Source of the DNA: Actinomycetes bacterium | Lineage (GTDB): Bacteria > Actinomycetota > Acidimicrobiia > Acidimicrobiales > RAAP-2 | Assembly (NCBI GenBank): GCA_021806045.1 | Contig: JAJZDI010000008.1 | Coordinates: 72,483-136,482 of the forward strand | DNA length: 64,000 nucleotides | Reading direction: 5' to 3' | Shown: positions 1-7,245 of the stretch, in pieces | Position numbering within the stretch: the first letter of the stretch is position 1 | How the letters are laid out: each line of letters starts with the position of its first letter | Made by a program: the position numbers and the translations under genes | The notes under the pieces: model-generated | What the model was told of the DNA's origin: nothing | What the model saw: the letters and a program-made list of their open reading frames with translations, nothing else | Database searches by the model: none

Positions 1-590
1 GCGTCGAGGAGGGAGGCGTCGTCGTGGACGGCCGACACCAGCCCGATGCGCTCGGCCTCGGTGGCGCCGACGTCCCGCCCGGTGAGCATGATCTCCGCCG
101 CCCGGGCCGTGCCGACCGCCCGGGGGAGCAGGTAGCTGAGGCCCAGCTCGGCCGCGGTCAGGCCGTTGTTGATGCCCGCCGCCCGGAAGACGGCCTCCGG
201 GCCGGCCAGGCGCAGGTCGGCTGCCAGGGCCAGGCAGAAGCCGCCCCCGATGGCGGGGCCGTTGACGGCGGCGATGACGGGCTGGTGGAGGCGGCGGATG
301 GTGCGGATGACCTCGTCGAGGAGCTCCATCGACCGGAGGGCGATGGTGGGGAGGGTGAGGCCGTCGACGTGGGGGACCGAGCCCGGGTCCTCCAGGTCGG
401 CGCCGGCGCAGAACGACGACCCGGCCCCGGTGACCACGACCACCCGGGTGTCGTTGTCCCGGCCGATCCCGGCCAGCGCGTCCCGGAGGGGGACCATGAC
501 GTCGAACGCCATCGAGTTCCGCCGCTCGGGCCGGTTGAGGGTGACCAGGGTCACGCCCGGGCGGGGCCGGTCGAGCTCGACGAAGCTCAT
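1..590 (-). CDS. enoyl-CoA hydratase/isomerase (crotonase family), 3' end cut by window edge
   Basis: The reverse strand from the ATG at 590 reads about 196 residues of a crotonase-fold protein and then leaves the window, so the C-terminus is missing. The start MSFVELDRPRPGVTLVTLNR is typical of the family. The oxyanion-hole segment CAGADL lies near residue 62 and PAIGGGFCLALAADLRLAG near residues 112-130, followed by the helix ending in LGLSYLLPRAVG. Members hydrate or isomerise acyl-CoA thioesters in beta-oxidation. It is the last of three reverse-strand genes (acyl-CoA dehydrogenase, nitroreductase, this one) with gaps of 79 and 58 bases, so co-transcription is plausible. The exact substrate cannot be told. 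Confidence 0.9.
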   Translation of the reverse strand, partial: MSFVELDRPRPGVTLVTLNRPERRNSMAFDVMVPLRDALAGIGRDNDTRVVVVTGAGSSFCAGADLEDPGSVPHVDGLTLPTIALRSMELLDEVIRTIRRLHQPVIAAVNGPAIGGGFCLALAADLRLAGPEAVFRAAGINNGLTAAELGLSYLLPRAVGTARAAEIMLTGRDVGATEAERIGLVSAVHDDASLLD

Positions 591-648
591 CGCGACGCGG
601 TCCCGGCGCCGCGCCACGGAGCGAGGGGCAGCGGCGGGGTGGAGACCG

Positions 649-1323
649 TCACGCCCCCGCTCCGACGCCCGACCACAAGGGCTCTGACACCTCGAACCCG
701 ACCGGTGCGCCCCACCGGTTGCGGTGGGCCACCTCGTGGACGGGCCGGCGGGGCGCCACCCCCCAACGCCCGGTCGGGTAGCCGAAGCTGACGCAGCAGG
801 CCATGATCCACCCCTCACCCGGAGGCACGCCGAGGATCTCGAGGCTCTCCTTCGGCCGGAAGAAGCCGAGCACGGCGGTCAGGGCACTGCCGATGCCCTC
901 GGCCCGGGCGGCCAGCTGCGCGCTCCAGATGGCCGGGTAGATGGAGCCTCCCGTCGGGTCGCCCTGGGCGAAACCGAACAGGTACAGGGGGACGTCCTCG
1001 AAGTGGTCGGCCAGCCACTGGGCCGAGCGCTGGACCTTCACCATCTCGATGCTGGCCGGGTCGTCGGGGGCGGCCGCTGCCGCGGCCAGGCGATCGGCGT
1101 AGACGGTCTCCCACAGCTGGGCCACCGCGTCGCGGTAGAGGGGACCGAAGCGGCCCTTCACCTCGGGGTCGTCGACCAGGAGGAAGCGCCAGTTCTGGGT
1201 GTTGCCCCCCGACGGGGCACGGATGGCCGCGTCGAGGATGCGGGCCTGGGCGTCCATGGGGATCGGATCGGGCCGCACCCTGCGCATGGCGCGCGTCGTG
1301 TACAGCGCTTCGTGGACGTCCAT
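649..1323 (-). CDS. nitroreductase-family protein
   Basis: This 224-residue protein has the N-terminal pattern of FMN-dependent nitroreductases: MDVHEALYTTRAMRRVRPDP, then APSGGNTQNWRFLLV near residues 36-50, where FMN phosphate is usually bound. A later GIGSALTAVLGF segment and the C-terminal block GEGWIMACCVSFGYPTGRWG match the end of the fold. Members reduce nitro compounds, quinones or enoyl substrates with NAD(P)H. The ATG at 1323 is the natural start. The gene lies between an acyl-CoA dehydrogenase and a crotonase on the same strand, which suggests catabolism, but this is inference. Confidence 0.88.
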   Translation of the reverse strand: MDVHEALYTTRAMRRVRPDPIPMDAQARILDAAIRAPSGGNTQNWRFLLVDDPEVKGRFGPLYRDAVAQLWETVYADRLAAAAAAPDDPASIEMVKVQRSAQWLADHFEDVPLYLFGFAQGDPTGGSIYPAIWSAQLAARAEGIGSALTAVLGFFRPKESLEILGVPPGEGWIMACCVSFGYPTGRWGVAPRRPVHEVAHRNRWGAPVGFEVSEPLWSGVGAGA

Positions 1324-1402
1324 GGTTCCCCCTGGCAGATCGGTCGGTGTTCCCCCGGTGCCGACCGACCCTATCCGCCGCCCCGCCCGGGCACGCCCGG
1401 TC

Positions 1403-2638
1403 TCAGTTGCGCAGGGTGTCCTTCCAGGCGAGGTCCTTGTCCGGCTTGGGATCGCCCGGCAGTCCGAGGACCCGCTCGGCCAGGATGTTGCGCATCACCT
1501 CGGAGGTGCCGCCCTCGATCGAGTTGGCCCGCACCCGCAGGAACGCCTTGGTGATGTCGGTGGTGCCCAGGGCGACGTGCTGGGGCCGGATGTGGGGGTA
1601 GTCGGAGCTGTGGCGCATGCCGTCGGCGCCGAGGAGGTCGACGCACAGCTCGTAGATGCGCTTGTTCTCCTCCGCGTAGGCCAGCTTGGCCACCGACCCC
1701 TCCGGCCCCGGTGTGCCGGCCTTGCGGTTCTGCGAGGCCCGCAGGTTGGTCAGGCGGGTGGCCTCGGAGCGCACCCACGCCTGGAGGAGGCGGTCCCGCA
1801 GGACGGCGGCGTGGGGCCCCTCGACCCCGGCCCACCGCTCGTTCCACACCCGAACGGCGTCGCCGATGGGACCCTGGCCCCGCCGGCTGACCCCGCCGCC
1901 GATGGAGACGCGCTCGTTCATGAGGGTGGTGATGGCCACCCGCCAACCGTCGCCGACGTCGCCCAGCCGGGCCGAGTCGGGCACCCGCACCTCGGTCATG
2001 AAGACCTCGTTGAACTCGGCCTCGCCGGTGATCTGGTACAGCGGGCGGACGTCGACGCCGGGCGCCTCCATGTCGAGGAGGAAGGCGGTGAGCCCCCGGT
2101 GCTTGGGCTGGTCGGGATCGGTGCGGGCGATGAGGAGGCCGAACTTGGCCAGGTGGGCCAGGGTGGTCCACACCTTCTGCCCGGTGATGATCCACTCGTC
2201 CCCGTCCCGCACCGCCCGGGTGGCCAGCCCGGCCACGTCGGAGCCGGCACCGGGCTCGCTGAAGAGCTGGCACCAGATCTCCTCGCAGGTGAACAGCGGG
2301 CGCAGATAGCGAGCCCGCTGCTCGGGGGTGCCGTGGACGGCGATGGTGGGGGCGCACATGCCGTAGCCGATGACGTTGATGAACCCCGGGTTGGGGGCGC
2401 CGGCGGCCTGGATGCGCGACACGAGCCGCTGCTGGAGGGAGGCGGGCCAACCCCGCCCGCCCTCGCCCTCGGGCTGTTGGACCCAGGCCAGGCCCCGGTC
2501 GAACTGGGCGCCGAGGAACACCTCCCTCGAGGTGGACTCCGGCGGGAAGTCGGCCAGGAGCTGGTCGACGGCGGCGTCGAGCTCGGCGGTCTCGGGCGAG
2601 GTGGCGTCAGGGGCGGCGGTGGCTGGCGAGGTGACCAT
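1403..2638 (-). CDS. acyl-CoA dehydrogenase
   Basis: From the ATG at 2638 this encodes 411 residues of a flavin acyl-CoA dehydrogenase. CQLFSEPGAGSDVAGL is the FAD/substrate-loop signature, followed by GQKVWTTLAHLAKFGLLIAR. The C-terminal IEGGTSEVMRNILAERVLGL carries the expected catalytic glutamate region. The frame is open upstream to 2773, but that stretch has no family similarity and would run into the divergent oxidoreductase at 2733, so 2638 is preferred. Likely role: alpha,beta-dehydrogenation of an acyl-CoA, passing electrons to ETF. The long-chain or branched-chain/steroid-type FadE subclass cannot be settled here. Confidence 0.92.
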   Translation of the reverse strand: MVTSPATAAPDATSPETAELDAAVDQLLADFPPESTSREVFLGAQFDRGLAWVQQPEGEGGRGWPASLQQRLVSRIQAAGAPNPGFINVIGYGMCAPTIAVHGTPEQRARYLRPLFTCEEIWCQLFSEPGAGSDVAGLATRAVRDGDEWIITGQKVWTTLAHLAKFGLLIARTDPDQPKHRGLTAFLLDMEAPGVDVRPLYQITGEAEFNEVFMTEVRVPDSARLGDVGDGWRVAITTLMNERVSIGGGVSRRGQGPIGDAVRVWNERWAGVEGPHAAVLRDRLLQAWVRSEATRLTNLRASQNRKAGTPGPEGSVAKLAYAEENKRIYELCVDLLGADGMRHSSDYPHIRPQHVALGTTDITKAFLRVRANSIEGGTSEVMRNILAERVLGLPGDPKPDKDLAWKDTLRN

Positions 2639-2732
2639 CGCAGCAGTTTGCACCGTCGCCGTCGCCGGTGTCGAGGCAGGTGCCGGCGCCGGTGGCGAGG
2701 CAGGCCGCCACGTTCGGTGCCAGGCTGGGCCG

Positions 2733-3671
2733 ATGGAATTGCGCGTGTTCACCGAGCCCCAACAGGGCGCCACCTACCAGCAGCTGGTGCGGGTGGCGCA
2801 GACGGCCGAGCAGCTCGGCTACGGGGCCTTCTTCCGCAGCGACCACTACCTGGTCATCGGGCCGGGTGACGGGCTGCCGGGACCGTCGGACGCCTGGATC
2901 ACCCTGGCGGGGATCGCCCGGGAGACGGAGCGCATCCGGCTGGGCACCCTGGTGACGTCGGCCACGTTCCGGCTGCCGGGTCCGCTGGCCATCGCCGTGG
3001 CCGGGGTGGATGCCATGAGCGGCGGGCGGGTCGAGCTCGGCCTCGGCGCCGGCTGGTACGACGGGGAGCACGCCGCCTACGGCATCCCCTTCCCGCCGAC
3101 GGGCGAGCGTTTCGACCGCCTGGAGGAGCAGCTGGAGGTGATCACCGGACTGTGGGCCACGCCCGACGGCGAGCGCTTCGACCACGACGGCCGCCACTAC
3201 CGGCTCACGGGGAGCCCGGCCCTGCCGAAGCCGGTCCAGCGGCCGGGACCGCCGATCATCATCGGTGGCCACGGCCCCCGCCGCACCCCGCACCTGGCCG
3301 CCCGGTTCGCGGCCGAGCTGAACGTCCCGTTCTCGTCGCCCGACGACAGCGGCGCCCAGTTCGAGCGGGCCCGGGCCGCCTGTGGCGAGCTCGGCCGGGA
3401 CCCGGCCACGCTCACCTTCTCGGTGGCGCAGACGCTGTGTTGCGCGGAGGACGAGGCGGAGCTGGCCCGGCGGGCCGCGGCGGCCGGGGGCAGCGTCGAC
3501 CACCTGCGGGCCAACGGCCTGTGCGGTACCCCGGCGGAGCTGGTCGAGAGGCTGGGAGTCTTCGCCGAGGCGGGTGCCACCCGCGTCTATCTCCAGGTGT
3601 TCGACCTCGAGGACCTCGACCACCTGGCCCTGGTGGCGTCCGAGGTGCTGCCGGCCTGCCGCGACTGGTGA
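2733..3671 (+). CDS. LLM-class (luciferase-like, probably F420-dependent) oxidoreductase
   Basis: The protein is 312 residues, starting MELRVFTEPQQGATYQQL. It has the luciferase-like TIM-barrel pattern: an early strand, FFRSDHYLVIG, then ERIRLGTLVTSATFRLPGPL, and GGRVELGLGAGWYDGEHAAYG near residues 95-115, as in F420-dependent oxidoreductases of actinobacteria. PPIIIGGHGPRRTPHLAARF matches the C-terminal half. The frame is open upstream to 2370, but that part overlaps the divergent acyl-CoA dehydrogenase and looks non-coding, so the ATG at 2733 is chosen. F420 rather than FMN is inferred from the subfamily look only. Confidence 0.88.
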   Translation: MELRVFTEPQQGATYQQLVRVAQTAEQLGYGAFFRSDHYLVIGPGDGLPGPSDAWITLAGIARETERIRLGTLVTSATFRLPGPLAIAVAGVDAMSGGRVELGLGAGWYDGEHAAYGIPFPPTGERFDRLEEQLEVITGLWATPDGERFDHDGRHYRLTGSPALPKPVQRPGPPIIIGGHGPRRTPHLAARFAAELNVPFSSPDDSGAQFERARAACGELGRDPATLTFSVAQTLCCAEDEAELARRAAAAGGSVDHLRANGLCGTPAELVERLGVFAEAGATRVYLQVFDLEDLDHLALVASEVLPACRDW

Positions 3672-3708
3672 CGTAGGCGTCGCCCGATGTCGGGCCGGAT
3701 CCCCGCCG

Positions 3709-4725
3709 TCAGACGGCGACGGGCCGACCGGGCACCGGTGCCAGCCCCCATGCCTCGGCCACCAGGCGCAGTGAGCGGGCCCGCGGTTCGTGGGCGTGGG
3801 CCCGGGTGGAGAGCATGAGCTCGTCGGCTCCCGTCCGGGCGGCCAGTTCCTCGAGCCCGGCCACCACCTGATCGGGCGAGCCCACCAGGTGGGTGGCGGT
3901 TGCCGCCTCGACCACGGCCCGTTCGGTCGGTGTCATGGGGACGGCGGCGGCCTCCTCGGGGGTGAGGACCGGCGTGAGCCGGCCGGTCCGCAGCTGCAGC
4001 ACGGTGACGGCGGACGGGCCGGCCAGCCACCGGGCCTCCTCCTCGTCGGGTGCGCACAGCACGGTGACCGCCACCATGGTGTGGGGCCGCTCCAGGAACC
4101 GGGAGGGCCGGAAGGTCGACCGGTAGGCGGCGACCGCCTCGTCCACCAGGCGGGGGGCGAAGTGGTAGGCGAACGAGAAGGGCAGGCCGAGCAGGCCGGC
4201 CAGCTGGGCACTGAAGGTCGACGAGCCGAGGAGCCACACCTCGGGGAGGTGGCCCCGGCCGGGCACGGGGGCCGGGTGGCGCTCAGGTCCGTCGTCCACC
4301 AGGAAGCTGAGCAGCTCGACCACGTCGTCGGGGAAGCGCTCGGCCCCCAGGTCTCCTGAGCGCCGCAGGGCCCGGGCGGTGGCGGGGTCGGTCCCCGGTG
4401 CCCGCCCGATCCCGAGGTCGATGCGTCCGGGGTGGAGCGCCTCGAGGGTGGCGAACTGCTCGGCCACGACGAGGGGCGCGTGGTTCGGCAGCATCACCCC
4501 GCCCGCTCCCACCCGGAGGGTGGAGGTGGCGGCGGCCAGGTGGGCGACCAGCACCGGGGGCGCCGAGCTGGCCACCGCGGGCATGGCGTGGTGCTCGGCC
4601 ACCCACAGGCGCCGGTAGCCGAGGGCCTCGACCTCGCCGGCCAGCCGGGTGGTCTCGGCCAGCGCCTGGGCCGGTGAGGAATCGGTGGCCACGGTGGCCA
4701 GGTCGAGGACGGAGAGGGGGAGCAC
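3709..4725 (-). CDS. LLM-class flavin-dependent oxidoreductase (MsnO8-like)
   Basis: The chosen product is about 338 residues from a GTG at 4725, beginning VLPLSVLDLATVATDSSPAQ. This matches the usual start of the subfamily, LPLSVLDL followed by YRRLWVAEHHAMP. GGVMLPNHAPLVVAEQF and GRIDLGIGRAPGTDP are further signatures. Alternative in-frame starts are GTG 4740 and ATG 4767; none has a convincing ribosome-binding site. The frame stays open to 7173 because of GC-rich composition, but everything above about 4767 is the antisense shadow of the ABC operon. The gene is divergent from the MarR gene at 4841. The substrate is unknown. Confidence 0.85.
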   Translation of the reverse strand: MLPLSVLDLATVATDSSPAQALAETTRLAGEVEALGYRRLWVAEHHAMPAVASSAPPVLVAHLAAATSTLRVGAGGVMLPNHAPLVVAEQFATLEALHPGRIDLGIGRAPGTDPATARALRRSGDLGAERFPDDVVELLSFLVDDGPERHPAPVPGRGHLPEVWLLGSSTFSAQLAGLLGLPFSFAYHFAPRLVDEAVAAYRSTFRPSRFLERPHTMVAVTVLCAPDEEEARWLAGPSAVTVLQLRTGRLTPVLTPEEAAAVPMTPTERAVVEAATATHLVGSPDQVVAGLEELAARTGADELMLSTRAHAHEPRARSLRLVAEAWGLAPVPGRPVAV

Positions 4726-4819
4726 GCCCCTACAACGCACGGGGGGCGCCAGGGCTTCCCGGGCCATGGCCGGGAGCCGGGAGCCTGGAGGTAGGAAGCC
4801 GGCGCGTACGGTCACCAAA

Positions 4820-4840
4820 ATCGTTAGGTAACCTAACGAT
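4820..4840. promoter_or_regulatory. perfect palindromic operator abutting the marR start codon
   Basis: Two 10-base arms (ATCGTTAGGT and ACCTAACGAT) are exact reverse complements around one central A. The right arm ends at 4840 and the ATG of the MarR gene is 4841. Inside it TAACCT (4829-4834) has the form of a -10 box exactly 6 bases before the ATG, so transcription would start at or next to the A of ATG. A repressor bound here would cover the -10 box and the start point. I infer autoregulation of the MarR-ABC-ABC operon, as is usual for MarR genes. Confidence 0.85.
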
Positions 4841-5353
4841 ATGCCCCGAGCCGGATCAGGAGCCGACAGCGCGCACCTGACCGTGTCGCCGCGGGCCGAC
4901 GTGGCCCCTGTGGCACGGGACCGCCGGAGGGCGGGCCGGGCGGTGGCGTGGCTGTCGAAGCAGGCCGAGGTGGCCCTGGCCGGCGTCGACCTCACCCTGG
5001 CCCAGTACCGGGTGCTCGGCGTGCTGGCCGAGGGGAGCGCCATGTCGTCGGCCATCTCCGACCGGCTGGCCGTCCGGCCCCCGAGCGTGACCGCACTGGT
5101 CGACGGCCTGGTGGCCCGGGGCCTGGTCGACCGGCACGCCGACACAGGCGATCGCCGGCGGGTGGCGGTGACGGTGACCCCGGCCGGGCTCGACGTCCTC
5201 GCCGCGGCGGACGCTGCCGTCGACGCTCGCCTGGTCGGGATCGCCGGGTGGCTGGGGGACGACGACGGCGGCCTCGGCGCGCTGGACGACCTCGGTCGGT
5301 GGTCGGGGGCGTTGCGTGCCCGGCACGCCGCCGAGCACGGGAGCGCCCGATGA
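4841..5353 (+). CDS. MarR-family transcriptional regulator
   Basis: This 170-residue winged-helix protein has a MarR core. GVDLTLAQYRVLGVLAE precedes the recognition-helix region SDRLAVRPPSVTALVDGL, then GLVDRHADTGDRRRVAVTVT forms the wing with its DxRDRR-like turn, and a C-terminal dimerisation helix follows. Its ATG directly follows a perfect palindrome, so it very probably represses its own leaderless promoter. Its stop overlaps the ATG of the next gene (ATGA at 5350), which couples it to the ABC exporter. A drug or toxic metabolite is the usual ligand in such systems, but the ligand here is unknown. Confidence 0.93.
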   Translation: MPRAGSGADSAHLTVSPRADVAPVARDRRRAGRAVAWLSKQAEVALAGVDLTLAQYRVLGVLAEGSAMSSAISDRLAVRPPSVTALVDGLVARGLVDRHADTGDRRRVAVTVTPAGLDVLAAADAAVDARLVGIAGWLGDDDGGLGALDDLGRWSGALRARHAAEHGSAR

Positions 5354-7245
5354 CCGTCGCCACCGGCCCGGCACCGGTTCCCGAGGGACGGACGGTCGGC
5401 GCGCCGACATCGCGCTACGGCCCGCCGCGGGCGGCCATCGACCGGGACCAGAGCAAGTCGTGGCTCCGTCGCGCCATGCCCATCGTCTCGGCCCACCGGT
5501 GGACGTTCGCCACCGCCCTGGCGCTGTCGTTCGCCGGCCTGGTGATCCAGGTCCAGGTGCCCCAGCTGCTCAACCGGGCCATCTCGGACTCGATCGTGCA
5601 GCATTCCGTCCCCCTGTCGCACTACGGGTGGTGGGTGGTCGGGCTGGGGGCGGCCGCCGGGCTGACCGGCTTCCTCTCCCGGCTGTTCCTGTTCAGGACG
5701 GCCTACGCCATGGAGTACGACCTGCGGAACGTGGTCTACGAGCACCTGACCACGCTGTCCTTCCCCTTCTACGACCGGGTGCAGGCCGGACAGCTCATCT
5801 CGCGGGCCAACTCCGACATCCGGTCGGTGCACCTGTACCTGACGTTCGCTCCCATGATCCTGGTGCAGAGCGCCATCGCCGTGGTCGCCTTCGGCTACAT
5901 GCTCTCGATCAACGTGTTCCTGGCCCTGGTGGCCATGGTGACGATGCCCTTCGTCTACGTGATCGGCAGGAAGATGCGGGCGTCCATGTTCCCGGTCAGC
6001 TGGCTGATCCAGGCCCGCCTGGCCGAGGTGGCCACCGTGGTGGACGAGAACGTCAACGGCGTGCGGGTGGTGAAGGCGTTCGCGGCCGAGGAGAACCAGC
6101 TGCGCTCGCTGGCATCGGCCGCCCGCCGGGTGCAGTGGGCGACGGTGAAGGACGCCGACCTGCGCTCCCAGTGGGCGCCGTCCATCCAGAACCTGCCCCA
6201 GGTGGGCCTGGTGCTGGTCCTCCTCTTCGGCGGCTACCTGGTCATCCAGGGGAGCCTTGGCGTGGGGGCGATCCTCGCCTTCAACGCCTACCTCCTGATG
6301 ATGCAGGCCCCCTTCACCATGCTCGGCATGCTGATCATGATGGGCCAGCGGGCGGCGGCCTCGGCCGGCCGCATCTACGAGCTCCTCGACGAGGAGCCGA
6401 CCGTGGTCGACCGCCCGGGTGCCGTCGACCTCACCGGGTGCCGGGGGGACATCACCTTCGACGACGTCCGGTTCGCATACGGCGACGGGTCGGGGCCGGC
6501 CGTCCTCGACGGCTTCCGGCTCCACCTGGACCCGGGGGAGACGGTGGCGCTGGTCGGGGCGACCGGGTCGGGCAAGTCGACGGTGGCCCGTCTGCTCACC
6601 CGCTTCTACGACGTGACCGGGGGTGCCGTCCGGGTGGACGGCACGGATGTCCGCGACCTGACGCTGACCAGCCTGCGGGCCAACGTCGGGGTGGTCCTCG
6701 ACGAGCCGTTCCTGTTCTCGGCATCCATCGCCGAGAACATCGCCTACGGCGATCCCGGCGCGTCGCGTGAGCGGATCGTGGCCGCCGCGGTGGCCGCCGG
6801 TGCCGACGAGTTCGTCCGCGCCCTCCCCGATGGCTACGACACGGTGGTGGGGGAGCGGGGCTACACCCTCTCCGGCGGCCAGCGCCAGCGGGTGGCCATC
6901 GCCCGCACCCTGGTCGTCAACCCGCCCATCCTCGTCCTCGACGACGCCACCAGCGCCATCGATGTGCAGGTCGAGCTCCAGATCCACGACGCCCTCCGTC
7001 AGCTGATGGTCGGGCGGACGACGCTGGTGATCGCCCACCGCCTGTCGACCATCTCGTTGGCGGACCGGGTCGTGCTCCTCGACGGCGGCAGGGTGGTGGC
7101 CGACGGGACGCACGCCGAGCTGCTGGCCACCACCCCCCGCTACGCCGAGGTGCTGGCCCAGGCCGACGAGCACGAGGCGGCCCTGGCCGCCACTGCCGGG
7201 GCCACCGCCACCGCCGGTGCCGGTGCATCCGAGGTGCGGCCATGA
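5350..7245 (+). CDS. ABC exporter half-transporter with degenerate nucleotide site
   Basis: The protein has 631 residues: an N-terminal six-helix exporter domain (about 45-330) and a nucleotide-binding domain (about 365-600). Walker A GATGSGKS is near 403. The signature LSGGQRQR is intact. Walker B ends ILVLDDATSAID, with Asp where the catalytic Glu normally stands, and the Q-loop reads VVLDEPFLF instead of VPQEPFLF. The switch His in VIAHRLSTIS is present. These losses mark the degenerate subunit of a heterodimeric exporter of the TM287/288, BmrCD or LmrCD type. The partner overlaps it by 4 bases downstream. The start ATGA overlaps the MarR stop. Confidence 0.93.
   Translation: MTVATGPAPVPEGRTVGAPTSRYGPPRAAIDRDQSKSWLRRAMPIVSAHRWTFATALALSFAGLVIQVQVPQLLNRAISDSIVQHSVPLSHYGWWVVGLGAAAGLTGFLSRLFLFRTAYAMEYDLRNVVYEHLTTLSFPFYDRVQAGQLISRANSDIRSVHLYLTFAPMILVQSAIAVVAFGYMLSINVFLALVAMVTMPFVYVIGRKMRASMFPVSWLIQARLAEVATVVDENVNGVRVVKAFAAEENQLRSLASAARRVQWATVKDADLRSQWAPSIQNLPQVGLVLVLLFGGYLVIQGSLGVGAILAFNAYLLMMQAPFTMLGMLIMMGQRAAASAGRIYELLDEEPTVVDRPGAVDLTGCRGDITFDDVRFAYGDGSGPAVLDGFRLHLDPGETVALVGATGSGKSTVARLLTRFYDVTGGAVRVDGTDVRDLTLTSLRANVGVVLDEPFLFSASIAENIAYGDPGASRERIVAAAVAAGADEFVRALPDGYDTVVGERGYTLSGGQRQRVAIARTLVVNPPILVLDDATSAIDVQVELQIHDALRQLMVGRTTLVIAHRLSTISLADRVVLLDGGRVVADGTHAELLATTPRYAEVLAQADEHEAALAATAGATATAGAGASEVRP

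Noticed and set aside
24..791. A forward open frame at the left edge
   Set aside because: The reverse strand there reads a clear crotonase; the forward product has no family features.
3709..7173. A reverse-strand open frame of about 1150 codons
   Set aside because: Only the last third (below about 4767) is the luciferase-like protein. The rest is His/Gly/Arg-rich antisense to the well-supported MarR and ABC genes.
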